Shown: piece by piece, positions 48,541 to 61,387 of the stretch
Layout: each line of letters starts with the position of its first letter
How positions within the stretch are numbered: the stretch's first letter is position 1
NCBI GenBank assembly: GCA_021442155.1
Contig: CM038215.1
Location: forward strand, 208,810,982-208,874,981
Source of the DNA: Cymbidium sinense
Lineage: Eukaryota; Streptophyta; Magnoliopsida; Asparagales; Orchidaceae
Direction: 5' to 3'
DNA: 64,000 nucleotides
Position numbers and translations under genes: made by a program
Notes under the pieces: model-generated
The model's input: the letters and a program-made list of their open reading frames with translations, nothing else
Told to the model about the DNA's origin: nothing
Databases searched by the model: none

Positions 48541-49440
48541 GTATGTATTAGCACACCTAATAAGAGGCTGAATTGGTGTATTTTTTAAAAAAAATAATTT
48601 AAAGAAAATTAAAACTTAAATTATAAAAACAAAGCAAATCAACTTAATCAAATAAAAGGTATGGTAAACAAAAGAAACAATATAAAAAAGGAAAGTGAGA
48701 CACAAGATTTATAGTGGTTTGATTAACTAACCTACATCTACTCTCCATATCTCCTCCAAAATCCATTAACTCTCCTTCAACACAACTCTCCGAGGTGAAT
48801 AAGCCTCTTTCCTTCACGAGTAATGGAAACCTAACACCCACTCCCTTTCTCTTTCTAGACAAAAAGGATGTTGCTCCCTCATAAGAGGTACATAGAGAAA
48901 TCTCACAAAGAAAACAAAGGTTAAACACGTTCTCCCAATAAAGAATGCAATCTTAAGGCAAGGTAAATGAGAATTAAACAAACAAGGGCAAAATTACTAA
49001 CGAAGACCCATTAAAAGAAATGATGAAAGAGATCTCCCCACCTTTCTAATGAGAAAAGCTCTCTTCCCTAACTACCCTTATAATTGTCCATGTTCAAGAT
49101 TAATTAATTAAGTTTCCCCAAAGAGGGTATTTACTGGAAGGAGGTTGAATAAAAAAGAAGTGGTAAAAAATAAGAAATTAAATTATTAATTTTTATAATT
49201 ATTTTTGGTTGAGAGCTTCGTGAGTATGTCTTCCACCTATGAAGGTATGTCTTCCATGAGTATTTATATTTCCAAAAGCTATATAACCACCTTAACACCC
49301 ATTCAATTTGCTAGGCCCAACTCATTCATCCTCTTTTTTTCTTAAATTTTTTCTTATGTAAAACTTTAAATATTTAATGCTAGAAATTGGAAAGGATTGA
49401 TAATATTTTGACTAACAAATTAAAATTTTGTTTTTTAATA
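48541..49440 (-). mobile_element. copia-like LTR remnant
   Basis: 'cacacctaataagaggctgaa' (about 48551) is followed by A-rich sequence and 'gacacaagatttatagtggtt' (about 48699), then 'aacctacatctactctcc'. This parallels 13556-13740 and the familiar reversed plant copia-type LTR layout ('cacacctaagagggggtgaatt ... gtggttcggc ... cctac.tccac'). About 0.9 kb and non-coding; the ORF 48644-48928 is chance. Confidence 0.45.
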
Positions 49441-52023
49441 GGAAAGCTTGGTGGTCGACCTCACTATGGTGTTTTTATTCAGAGTCATAGGAACACCATG
49501 CAGATCTTAGGGGGTACTTATTGAAGTAATTGAGTACGACATTAAGGGATGATGTACTACCTCAAAAAATTGAAACATCGCCCTATAATGGACACAATCA
49601 CCTAATAAGGACTCCTAAGATAGATGGGTCTTCGTATATACCAAAGATCTTACCCCAACTTTACATGGATACAGTAGGGTTTATTTTATGTTGGGTTCTT
49701 TTGTTCCCTATGGAAGCAAGCTTCCATAGTTAATTACATCCTAGAAAATGACAATTTCATAAAAATACTCTTGATTAAAGTAGTGAATGAGTATCTCCAA
49801 AGATTTTAAAGCTAGACTATCAAAGAATTTGGTGTTATTAGAAATAAAATGGGATTGCTCGAATATGATGACTTCTTCAGAGATTTCAAAAGAGATTAAG
49901 TAAGAAGCACCTATGATACTAGGATTTTATTAGAATGCTAGGACTTAGATTCTAGTAACACAAGATTATAAAAATTTCTAAAAGGTAAGGACTTATGCCC
50001 ATAGCAAAAGAGAGATAAGCTTCTTTGGAACTTAAGTTTGGGTGCTTTAGCACAAGCTAAGAGCTTGACCAAATTCTACTCGAGAAAAATGGGATATAAG
50101 GGTCTATCTCCCCAAGAGAGAGTGAACACATCTTGACTCTTCTAGACTTTCAACCATCTAGAATGGCTGCTAGCAAACACCTCATATATTTTAAAACCAT
50201 GTAGGCAGGTCTTATGTAGATGCAAGATAGTTAGGTTATTATTTAATTAGGAAGGATGTTAGAATCCTAAACTCACTCCCTAAGATACTAGATAATGTTT
50301 GGTATGCAAGCATGACTTAGATTAATGCTAAAAATTTATAAATTTGTGGATCATCTTACACATTTATTTTTAAACCAAAGTTTAGGACAATTATGCCTAT
50401 ATGCATGATGAAATTGAGTCATGGGCTAAATTGATTAGAAGAGGTGTTCTCCAATATAGGGTATCACTCTAAAAGGTCAGGCATATCCCCTATCATGTAA
50501 GAGTAGAGACCCTCTCTATTCAAGAGTGACATAATATGATATGCATGGTGTTATAGCATACAATCATTCAGCTATGGGGTTGATAAATCTTTTATTATCT
50601 CAATTAAAAGCCTAAGCTTTTAAATGAGGTTTTGAGTTGCATTAGAATTTAGTTATGAGTTATTTAGTGAAAAAAGAAAATTTAATTTTATCTTAAGGAG
50701 CCTACCACATCCAGGACACATATCAAATCATCAAACTTTAAGAAACCTAAGAAAAACATGCCATTTCAATTGTACAAACCAAATACAATAATCAAATAAT
50801 TTGAATTTCATAAAAGAATAAGAGGTTGATGCAGCCGGGTACCGCCATACACCCCAGAAAAGAGAAAAAGTTGGGTAGCTGAGCTCTACCCATATACAAC
50901 CTGGATTACAATTAAATTTTACAAATGAAATGAATGTTATGGGGGTCTTCAATTCTTATTCTTCTCTTCTTTTTTGGATATATTTGCTCTAGGCTTCACA
51001 GGGCCTCCTAGTTCTTTTCCTTCTACCCATTGCTCATCCTAAACCCCATAGCACTAATCCTAATCCTATTACAAAAATTATATTTTCATAAAAATAAATA
51101 AAATCTAACTACACCTACAAAATAGATGTTAGCTAAGCAAGCATACAAGCCAAACAATTATATTTCATATATTTAGACTTAGCACCCTACATTTGGGTAA
51201 CCAAGCCTACCTGTCCTAATTGGATTATGCTTAAGGACTTAGGTGGCACCTGCAAGAAAGAACATTTATGTTTACTTATTATTACAGTGGCCCATTTAGT
51301 ACAATCCCCTGCATAAAACATCATTAGGCTACTAAGTACCTAACATCTAGTCTAAGATAGTACATCATAAAATAAAACACATCACCATAACATACACCGG
51401 CCTAACTTAATACTAGGATCAGTGACTTAACATTTTAATGTGTGTGCTAAGGCTTTAATGTGATACATCTTGTTTAAGTTTCGGAAGTATGACTATCTAA
51501 AGTTTTTGAATTATTTAAATTAATCGTTAAGGATGGTTTCACTTCAAATCTTCTAGTAGATTGATTGACTTTAATTTGCATGTTCTCATTTTTTTCACAC
51601 TTACTTAACATTTAACTATTATTAAGAGAAGAAAAAGGCTTTCCCCCTTCATCCCTATCCTAAGTTATTTTCTAAAGGGTAATTATTATAGCTTTGGCTC
51701 TTTTAATGAATCACTTATGATTTTTTTAGTGAGCCTAAGTTTGGTTTAGTTTTAAGGAATCTTATTCAAACATGAGAGGAATCTTAGGATTCACAACATT
51801 AAGTCACCATCATATGAGTAATATTTCACTACTTCTTTTCATTATCAATAACATTCACATTCTTTTATCTGTAGTCTTCTTAATATTTGATTTAACATAA
51901 ATACATTCAATATACCCATATTTTTGCACACTTAATGAATGTTAATGCATGAATTTGATAGAAAATAAATATCCCATCTTATAGCTAAGCATGTGCAAAC
52001 ATGTATTAGAAATTTAAGTAAGT

Positions 52024-52405
<382 letters not shown>

Positions 52406-54879
52406 CTTACTAATTCAAATACATGTAAACATACACATAAAATATGAAGATATAATAACCCCCTGCTATCTTTAAGCTACAGCTAAGTGGATGTTTCATT
52501 AAGTGCTTACAACAATCATTTATTTAAACTTCATACTCTTTGATTAATTATTAATATATAATTTCAAAGTAATTTAAAATTTATTAATGATAATAGTCAC
52601 ATTATATCATAACATTTATCCAACTGAAGCAATTTGCATGTAATCATATTTATTTTATTATTTTTTTTTGAAAACATGAACATATGAAATAAATGACATA
52701 TATATTTATGATAATTGAAAGTAAGTAATCAAATGTCACCACATAACATACTTAATTTTATTGAATCTTAAGAATAATCAAGCCAAATAAACATTCTTTA
52801 ACACTAACCAAAATTTTTATTTGATTTAATTTCAAAGTTTAAGTTATTAAAACCTAAAGAGGAGAAATGATACTTAGGATTCACTCCATCCCATGTTTGT
52901 TATTTAACATATTTAAGGAAGAAATTTATGGGTTTGATCTCCTTTGGGAAAATAAAATTAGCAATGCACCTAAAGGAGTCTAATGTAATTAGGCTCATGC
53001 TTAAGAGTTAATTAAATTAAAGGAGAAAAATATTTAAGTTAAATACTCTTATGATTTCCCCACACCAATGGGATAATCATAATTTCCTTAATGACTTTAT
53101 GCTACTAAACACATAAAGAGATAATGGGTTATATTTGAGTTATCTAAATCAATTTTAATTTTTTTTATCATTAATATTTTTTAATTCTCCTTAATTATTA
53201 CACATATTAATTAACCCTCTTAAGTAAGTATACTTGGAAAAATAATTAGGAAATGGGTCCTAATTATTTCTTTGATCATAGCCACTATTTACATTGATTA
53301 ATTAACATTGATTGTTTAATTTTTACTGTTCACCAATTTTAATAATCATTTAATTAATTAAAAAGGGTGATTAGGGTTAAAATTCTAAAATATTTAAACC
53401 ACATGGTAAATAATTCTAAATAATTATGGGAGGAAAAAGCCATCTCAAAGAATCATCCCACCAAATTTGGAATTAATTAGCCAATTAATTTTCCTTAATT
53501 ATGGTAATTAGTCTGAGCTTCAAATCTTAATTAAGCACTATTCATTAGGTGTTAGTTAGGGATTTTATTTTTATTATACTTTTATCTAGCTAAGCTTTTC
53601 AACTGATTTTATTTGTATTTTTTAGATTGTTCTATAATTTGTTATTATTTTTTAAAGGTTTAGCCATTTAACTATATTTTTAAGCCTTCATTAATCCCTT
53701 AAATCATTGATACAATGTGGATGTTAACATGGTAGTGCTTTCTACATGGCACTATGGTATTGGCTACTTAAATCATCTGACGCTTCCGCTAACTTTGTGG
53801 CGGCGGGCGCGGTTTCGTCACTGTCATTCGATCTTGGATTGGATGATTGAGATTAATCTTATGATTTCAAAGGGATTAAATTGAGATTTTTAATGTGATT
53901 AATCACGACTGTCCATTCTAATCATGTGGAATGGATGGCTAGTGATCCGTCATCCCGCAAACGCCATAAGACTGACATTGTCCACTTTTCACCGCTTGAT
54001 CCAGGCTCGTTAGAGCTCATTCGATGGGGGAGTCAACTCTAAAATGATCAGGGAATAAATCTATGGAGCTTTTACAATAGAGATCACACTAAAATACAGT
54101 TCACTTCAAAAAAGACCAACAGCTAGAGGCCAAGACTATGGTTGCCAAATTTTTACCTCGTTGAAGCTATAGACTGGCAATTTACCAATAAAGGTAGCTT
54201 CATTTCGAAGAGAAGAAGCCCTATTGAGAAGATCTTGAGCTGCCTCCCCCGTCGATCGATCTATGGACCAAATGTCATGACAAAGCTCACCAAAGTTGGT
54301 CAAAGGACGTCTTCTAGTGGTCAAATTGTTGGGGAAAGGATTCATTTTGGCTCGCTAGAGTGAGGTGAAGGTGTGGACAGAGTTAATTTGAGTTTGGTGT
54401 AGATTTGAGGAGTTTGGATGGATGGAACTATCAGGTCCGATCGGGAGCTAGTCTCATCGTCGGTGGAGTGCACGAGAAGTTTTGGGAGAGGGTATAGGAC
54501 TATGGAGAATGCTCTAGGAAAGCTTTGTGTTGAGTTTGAATGAATTAGGAGGAGTATACTCTCCTCCCCAACTAAACCAAAGGCTGGGATTGATTTAGCC
54601 TTTAGTAGCCATCCATTCGAAGTAGGTGGGTGGAGGTGACAGTGGACTACTGAGGTGGATCTGTATTAGAGGCTAAGGGACAGTAGTGGGTTGTCATGGA
54701 GTGCACACTTCTCCTTAGGTGGACTAATGGTTTCCCATGGGTGAGCTCACCCTCTCTTGGCCAAAGGCTTAACCCAATAGGCTTAGATTAGGTTAGATCA
54801 GTGGTTCTATATCCAAGAAAGGCCAAATGTGCCAAGGGTGGGGAGTTTGAGAACCATTTTAAATGGGGATTTTCTCCCA

Positions 54880-55620
54880 TTTGGAGGGATCGATTCAATT
54901 GGTTGACCCAAATCATGTTCACCATGGGTTTGGTACACTTAGACAAGCCCATCGTGACCCAAGGATGAGTCATGCCAAATTTTGTTAGGTTTTGCTCAAT
55001 TTGGCCCATGTAGGTCAAATGGGTCTTATTGGGCTAAGTTGAACATTTTTACCAAATTGGGTCAAAATTGAGATTTAGGTTAGTTTAATTGATCATTTGG
55101 AAAGAATGAATGCAATTGGTTTGACTCAATTTAGGTTAGATTTGGATTTAGTTCATATGGTTCAATTTGGGTCAAATGGGTCATGTTGACCAATTTGACC
55201 AAATTGGAAAAATTGGCTTGAGCATGGATTAGGTTTATGTTCAATTGATCATTGGTAATTGATTGAAAGAGTTTGTTTGAATTGATTTGGATTAGAAAAG
55301 ATTTTGGTTCAAATGAATCCTATAGGGTAAATTGGGCAAAGTAGGTCAATTGGGTTGGGTTGACCAAATTAGGTTCAATTGAAGGTTGGATCATATTTAA
55401 TACTAAATTAGTGACTAATTGGAGTTATGTATGGTTGGGATGTGTTAAATGATGCGTTTGAGGTTGATTGGTGGCTTTGATTGCAATTGATTTGGGCTTG
55501 ATTAGGTTTTGGCTCATTTGAACCTTTTAGGTCAAATGGGCTAACTTGGGTTGATCAAATTCACTTGGTTCAATGAACTTGAATGCAAATGTTGGAGTAG
55601 TTTGAAATAGTTTATTTAAT
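54880..55620. repeat. GGTCAA/TTGACC-rich tract of the 3' LTR-G
   Basis: A single, shortened version of the tract at 10680-12500. Its left part matches the duplicated unit ('gggtcaaatgggtcatgttg' near 55161), and its right part ('ggctcatttgaacc' near 55511) shows that the middle is deleted relative to the solo copy. Confidence 0.75.
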
Positions 55621-56045
55621 ATTTAGGGTGATTGAGAAAATCAACTTGGATTTAGTTGCTTGAATGGGTTTGAATGGAGTTATAAGATTGTGATGGATTA
55701 ACTCGGGTTAAAGTCCAAGTTGACTTTGCTTGGAGCTTGGATTGGAGAACCAAATTCAATTAAGGTTAACTGAATAGGTTTGAGTTATTTTAGCTCCAAC
55801 CACATGAACTTAAGTTTGGATGAGTGGATGGGCATAAGTCATGATTTAGGTCTTGGGGTAAGTGAAACTTACTTATCCTAAGGTAAACTCTAAGCTAAGG
55901 GTCATTCCTTATAAGTCTTTTGGTCTATGTTTAGTGTTCTCTTAATCACTAGAAATATCCTAACACTAAGGAAGTCTAAGTGTCTAGAAAGCTCCTAGAT
56001 TTAAGATGGGAGGGATAAATCCTCACTCCAAAAGTGAGGTCAACA

Positions 56046-56059
56046 AAAGGACCCCCAAT
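56046..56059 (-). other. candidate polypurine tract next to the 3' LTR
   Basis: The minus strand reads ATTGGGGGTCCTTT immediately before TGTTGACC. A G-rich run at this position fits a polypurine tract, though it is interrupted by pyrimidines. Position is the main support. Confidence 0.35.
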
Positions 56060-56579
56060 AGGTGAGGTGTAATTGACAAGGCACACCGCACGTATTGGCA
56101 TTGACCGAGGCGATCAAAAGCATTCGAGAAGGTCATGAACATCAATGAAGACTGTTTGTACCTAAATGGAGGGGTAAAAGGAACTTATATTTTAATGTAA
56201 TTTGGTTCATTTCATTTTATGCCAAGGGCATGGGAGGAGGATTGTCAGCATTTGGTTTGATTTATTTATGGTTTGGTTTCATGTCAAGGACACAAAGAAG
56301 GATCTTGTCACAGATCAAGTCATGCCAAGGGCATGAATGAAGATTTGCTAAGAATGATCGTTTGAAGTTTGTCTTTGTGCTAAGTACACAAAGATGAATT
56401 TTTTAGGGATTGAATCATGCTAAGTGCATGAATGAGGACTTGTTAAAGATGAATGCGTCTTGGATTAGAGTTGGTTTATTTTGATTAATTTAGTTTGATT
56501 AATTAGTTTAATTGATGAATTTTTATTTGACCTTGGTAATTCATGTTGATTTTAATTTATATTTGATTACCGAATAGAT
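56060..56579 (-). repeat. 3' UTR with short degenerate repeats
   Basis: Variants of 'atgccaagggcatgaatga' and 'gtgctaagtacacaaagatg' alternate at about 56222, 56284, 56324, 56384 and 56427. Each holds a small inverted repeat (gcc..ggc or gta..tac). Non-coding, between pol and the 3' LTR. Confidence 0.6.
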
Positions 56580-58130
56580 ATGGACTGTAGGTTTGCAATG
56601 GGTCAGACTAAGGAGGGGCTACAAGAGCCTAGACCTGCCTTAGATTTACTAGCCCAAAGGAGTAGTCCACTCATCTGTAGGATGATACCACTCAACCAAA
56701 AAGGGCAACTTCTAGGAGAGGGACTATAACAGCTTGATCCAATCGTAAAATAGTCACTAGGGAAAGGGGACTCAAGGGCATGATCATAACTCTAAACATT
56801 TGCAAATAGACCAATCAGTTTATGATGAGTCATGCTAAGGAAGGGCTATAAGAGCCTGGACTTACCTTAGACTTACTAACTCAAAAGAATAAGTCTACTT
56901 GCCATACAGTAGAGACTATCCAACCTATAGATATCCTATCTATTTATGATGGTTAAATTAGGAAGAAAGCTCAAAGGCTCACATCTTTCAAAGCGGAATC
57001 AACCATTAGAGTGACCCACTGGTTATGCAAGAAGTCAAACACGACCTAAGGTGACTACTAAGTGAGGGCCGCTTAGGATCTTACCTCAGCTTGAATAGTC
57101 GAGGCAATTCCTATAAGGAGTTTTGATGCATTGTCCAAAATATATGATTCATGTTTGGGAAGAGGTGCCGCTTGGGGTCTTATCCTAACCCACAAGAGAT
57201 TCATTTTTTTTATTTATTTATTTATCATGGACCCTGTTGGTTTCCAATGGGCCGCACTAAGAAAGATCATGGGGGCTTTGTCCTATCTCAAATTTACTAG
57301 CCCAAGGGATAGTATGTACATTTGCAGTATGGAGCTTCCAACCAAACAGGTGGCTACTAGAAAAAGGAAACTGTCCAATCTGATAATAACCTCGGACATG
57401 TCTAGATGGGGTCATGAGGATGTGATCCAAATAGAATACCCATAAGGAAGGTGCCTTTTTGGTTCTTATCCAAATCCCTAAAATATATAAATCTTGTAGG
57501 TATAAGATGGTTAGCTCAAGGAGAAAGTGCAGGGACTCACATCTACTTGAGTGATATTATCCACAAGGTGGGTTACCGTCAACAAGGCGAACACTAGCCA
57601 ACCTAAGATGCCCATCGATTTATGAAAAAAAATATAAGAAGAAAGCATTAGGGACTCATATCTTCCTAAGCAGAACTGATCATTAGGATAGTCTGTCGTT
57701 GGCTAGACAGCTACTATTCGACCTAGGGAGACTACATAGTGGGGAGTCACGAAAGAGGACTGAACCCAAGCTTGAAGTAGTTAAGAGGAAAATAAGCCAC
57801 TAGGGTCTTACCCTAATCCTTGGATATATTTTTGAACATGTTCAATGCATGACAGCTACCTTAAGAAAAAAGCTATGGGACTCACATCTTCTTAAGCAAA
57901 GCCAACCATCGGAGTAGGTTATTGGTCATCCAATAAGATGTACCAAACTAACAAGGTGCCTATCGGTTCGTAATAATCAAGCTAGGAAGAAAGAATAGGG
58001 ACTCACATCCTCCTAAGTAGAATTGACCACTGGGCAGACCCACCAGCCAAGTAGTGAATCAGACCTGACCTAGAGCATCTACTAAGTGAGGGATGTTGGG
58101 GTCTTATCTCAACTTAAAGTAGCCCTAAGT
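56580..58130 (-). repeat. degenerate tandem array in the 3' UTR (about 115/230-bp period)
   Basis: A block like 'ggaagaaagc..agggactcacatcttcctaa' recurs near 56965, 57525, 57640, 57870 and 57990, with steps of about 115 or multiples. An interleaved block, 'gactaaggaggggctacaag..ttactagccc', recurs near 56600, 56830 and 57250. Tat/Ogre elements are known for variable tandem repeats in this 3' untranslated region. The 104-aa plus ORF inside (57131-57445) is a chance opening. Confidence 0.65.
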
Positions 58131-58326
58131 AATTGGATTTGCATTTGATTTGTTTGTGTTTGTGTACAGCTTTGTGTTTGTATTATAAGAGCAATGTTTA
58201 AGATGGCACTCCTCTTACACCTGTCCTAAACACATCAATAGTTCGATAATCAAAAACATTATAATTTGGAGAACAGTTTGGTTAAAATGAAAATTTTATT
58301 TCTAGAAAGATTATTTGGGATATTAT

Positions 58327-58947
58327 TTATGCATAATATTTCTTTAGATAAAACCTGTTGATTAGGAGCATTGGGTGTTGGCCTTTATGGTTGATCAGTT
58401 GATAGGAGCCACCTTGGTAGGCCTTTTCTATGATGAAGGGGCCTTCTCAAGTAGGTTCAAACTTGCCTCCCATCTTGCGATAGGTCACAATTGGTCTCCT
58501 TAGAACTAAAACAAGCTCTCCAACTCAAAAAGCTCTAGAGTAGACCAACTTCTTATGAGCTTGAACCATTCTAGCTCTATACAACTCGGGGTTCTAACAT
58601 GCTCGCAAGAGTCTCTCCTCCAGACCTTCAAGTTCTTCCAACCATAAATTAGTGTTTTGCTCGATTATTATTTTACTACACATAGCTATCCTTAATAATG
58701 GGAGTTGAACTTCTAAAGGAAGAATGGCTTCAAACCCATACACTAAAGAGAATGGGGTAGATTGTGTCAGAGTTCTATAGATAGTGCAGTAAGTCCACAA
58801 AGCTTCAACTAACTGCTCATGCCACTATCATTTTTAATCATCAAGCATCTTTTTAAGTATTTGATTGAGAGTTTTATTGAAGACTTTCACTAAACCATTC
58901 ACACATGGATAGTAGATGGTAAAATACCTCTAATCTATATTATGTCT
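58327..58947 (-). pseudogene. integrase C-terminal part, with the polyprotein stop at 58327-58329
   Basis: The open stretch 58594-58800 reads ..STPFSLVYGFEAILPLEVQ then LEELEGLEERL, the hallmark of the Tat-type integrase C-terminus. Further on, minus frames give GGKFEPT, EGPFIIEKAYQGGSYQLIN and RFYLKKYYA followed by TAA. This GPF-type C-terminal domain is shifted between frames. Upstream, 58801-58947 holds the third catalytic block. There the DD35E glutamate codon is AAA (plus 58885-58887), giving GLVKVFNKTL where GQAE.. is usual. Two stops lie between the second Asp and this residue. Confidence 0.85.
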
Positions 58948-59529
58948 CTAGAAGAAATTATTGATCTTGACACTTTTGAAAGTAATACCATTATCAGATA
59001 TGATTCGACAGGGAACTCCAAATCTAAACATGATATGATTTTTAAAAAATTGGAGTACATGCTGAGCTTTGACTTCCCTGAGTAGAGTTGCTTCTGCCCA
59101 CTTGGGGAAATAATTTGTAGCTACTAGAATGAATCGGTGACCCTTAGCTGATGGGGGATCAATCAGAGCCATTATGTCGGTACCCCAACACTCGAATGGC
59201 CATGAGGCTATAGTCAGATGTAGATTGTTGGGTGATTCTTGTAGAACTACTCTATGCACTTAGCATTAGTGGCAATGCTTCAATATGTCTATGTAATATG
59301 TGATCATCATTAGCCAATACTACCCAAGTATCTTGATTTTGGCTTTCATCATAGGACCAAACGGATGAGCTCCATATGGTCTTGAGAGTACCTCGATCAA
59401 GATCTTATGAGGTTCACATTTGTATAAATAGCATAACCATATATGATTGAAGGACCGTCGGTATAAGACATCATCGATGAGGGCGTAGGAGAGTGCCCTC
59501 TGCTTGACTTGATGGGCTTAAGATTTCTC
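58948..59529 (-). pseudogene. integrase core and zinc-binding N-terminus
   Basis: The open stretch 58948-59259 contains WPFECWGTDIM (first Asp), KGHRFILVATNYFPKWAEA and RFGVPCRIISDNG (second Asp), the expected order of the retroviral-type integrase core. Upstream, 59270-59520 translates with stops into a Tat-type HHCC finger region: QRALSYALIDDVLYRRSF, GAHPFGPMMKAKI and a final HC.C. Integrase would insert the element's cDNA into chromosomes. This copy is inactive because of stops and the Glu-to-Lys change downstream. Confidence 0.9.
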
Positions 59530-60279
59530 TTAAGGTAGTTTGCATTTATTTATATAATCAATGAATGGTTGCCTCCAATCTAGCTCTTCATCCTTTTTGG
59601 CAACCACAACCTCTCCTTCAAGAGTGTATTTGTTGATGAGTTCAACATCAATAAGAGGTAGAACTTGTCTGTTTTGAACCACTATTGATATGGACTCATC
59701 TTTCGAGCACACCAATTCTTTGGCGATTTTGGCTATGGAATATTTGCCTCGAGGGATCTTATAGATTGTGACCTCTGGAACATGAGCTAGTAACTCCATG
59801 GTGTACTCGTGGTAGTGATGGAGTTTGAACTTTAGAACCTTATAGGTCTCAGCAATCTGGTTGACAACTAGTTGAGAATCCCAAAAGATACTGATACTTT
59901 AGATGCTTAATGAGATGGCTAACTCCATACCAGTGATCAAAGCCTCATATTCAGCTTCATTATTAGTGTAAGATTTAGATAGATGATATGAGATCCTCAT
60001 CATATCATGGTCTAGTGTTAAGAGAACTATCCCAACCCCTGTCTTGCCTAGAATAGTAGATTGTGGTTCTTCTCCTCTTTAAGAGCAAGCTGCACCAACA
60101 TAGTACATCTCCCAATGGTGACTATTTGCATCCCCTAAATTTATCATTTTTTCATTAGGAAGATCATCATTGAGTAGGGAATTTGCAAGAAGCAAATGTG
60201 CTTCTAGGAAGTCCATAAGTGCTTGCCCTTTCACTGCATGGAGGGCTACGAATGTGATCTCAAACTGTGATAAAATCAT
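59530..60279 (-). pseudogene. archaic RNase H and linker to integrase
   Basis: 60079-60279 reads MILSQFEITFVALHAVKGQA (the end of the usual linker), then HHWEMYYVGAACS and a stop. Tat/Ogre-lineage elements carry a second RNase H opening W.MYFDGA. Here the first catalytic Asp is Val (a single-base change, GAT to GTT) and a TAA follows CS. 59530-59799 is the downstream linker (VTIYKIPRGKYSIAKIAKEL, then DWRQPFIDYINKCKLP). The second RNase H identifies the lineage. Confidence 0.85.
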
Positions 60280-60743
60280 AGACCATCATGCCAACCATAT
60301 GGATAGCATCGGTTGTATCATGAGATATTACAATGGATTAACTTTAAAAATCAAGTTCACTTTATGAGACTGCATATAATGATGTAGCTTCTAGGCTGTG
60401 AAGATCAAGGCTAGGCATTGCTTCTCAATGGATGGATAATTCAGCTCAACAGGTATCAAATAATGACTGGGATAGTGAGTGCATTCTCTTTCCCCTCATC
60501 ATTGGCTTGAGTCAATAAAGCACCAATGGAGTCTTCTAATGCAGTAGTATAAGGTATGAGGAGTTTTCCTAGGATAGGGGTAGCTAGGATTGGAGGTGTC
60601 ATAAGATACTGGTTGATACTCTCAAATGCATGTTGGCATTTATCATCCCACTTGAACTTGGCATATTTCTTGACTAGATATGAGAATAGTTGACATATGC
60701 TTGATATGTTGGATATAAAGCATCATAGATATGTTAGCCTCCC
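60280..60743 (-). pseudogene. RNase H following RT
   Basis: Minus frames give ILGKLLIPYTTALEDSIGALL, NDEGKENAL, ELNYPSIEKQCLALIF and HKVNLIFKVNPL, the usual Ty3/gypsy RNase H order (..L..Y.......GALL, then E..Y...E....A...A...LRHY). Stops and frameshifts break it. It degrades RNA of the RNA/DNA hybrid during reverse transcription in live relatives. Confidence 0.75.
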
Positions 60744-61387
60744 TTAGAATGATCTGAGTTGGTTTAGACTTTTAGGGGGTAGCATTTCTAATGTAGCTTT
60801 TATTTTCTCCAGATTGATCTTAATCTCATGGTGTCGGACAACCAACCCTAGAAACTTTCCTGAAGTTACCCCAAATGCACACTTTAGAGGGTTCATTTTA
60901 AGTTTATATTGGCTCAACCATTCAAAATCTACTCTCAAGTTAAAGAGATGGTCTTCCTTTTCTTTGCTTTTGACCACGAGAACTTAGTGGTGAATGAGTT
61001 TATCAAAAATTTGATTCATGGCCCTCTGGTACATGGCACGAGCATTTTTAGGCCTAAAAGTATGACCTTATAACAATAAATTCTGATCAGGGTTCTGAAA
61101 GTAGAGTTCTTTTCATCTTCAGGTATCATCTTGATTTGGTTATATCTAGATAAACCATCCATGAAAGAGAAGATTATGTGGGATAAGGTGATGTCCACCA
61201 TCAGTTTTAGTATTAGTAGTGGAAATTTATCTTTTGGACATGCCTTGTTAAGATCTCTAAAATCAACGCATATGTGAATTTGGCCATTTTTCTTCTTAAT
61301 TAGGATGATGTTGGGTAACCAGGTGGGATACTTTTCCTCTTGAAAGAAACCAACATCAATTAGTTTCTTTACTTCAGAAATGACTTC
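60744..61387 (-). pseudogene. reverse transcriptase with catalytic YxDD motif deleted
   Basis: Starting at about 61387 the minus strand reads EVKKLIDVGFFQEEKYPTWL, KKKNGQIHICVDFRDLNKAC (fingers), FSFMDGLSRYNQIKM (first catalytic Asp, 61016-61201) and KLKMNPLKCAFGVTSGKFLG (60744-60977). Between 60977 and 61016 the old copy has KLIHHQIKYYADDLIVK, while this copy has KLIHH, a stop and VLVVK. That is 18 bases shorter, in frame, with YADD gone. The rest is well preserved, so this is a defining lesion. Confidence 0.9.

Noticed and set aside
57131..57445. 104-aa plus-strand ORF
   Set aside because: Lies in the tandem-repeated 3' UTR of a minus-strand element; no motif and no counterpart in other repeat units.
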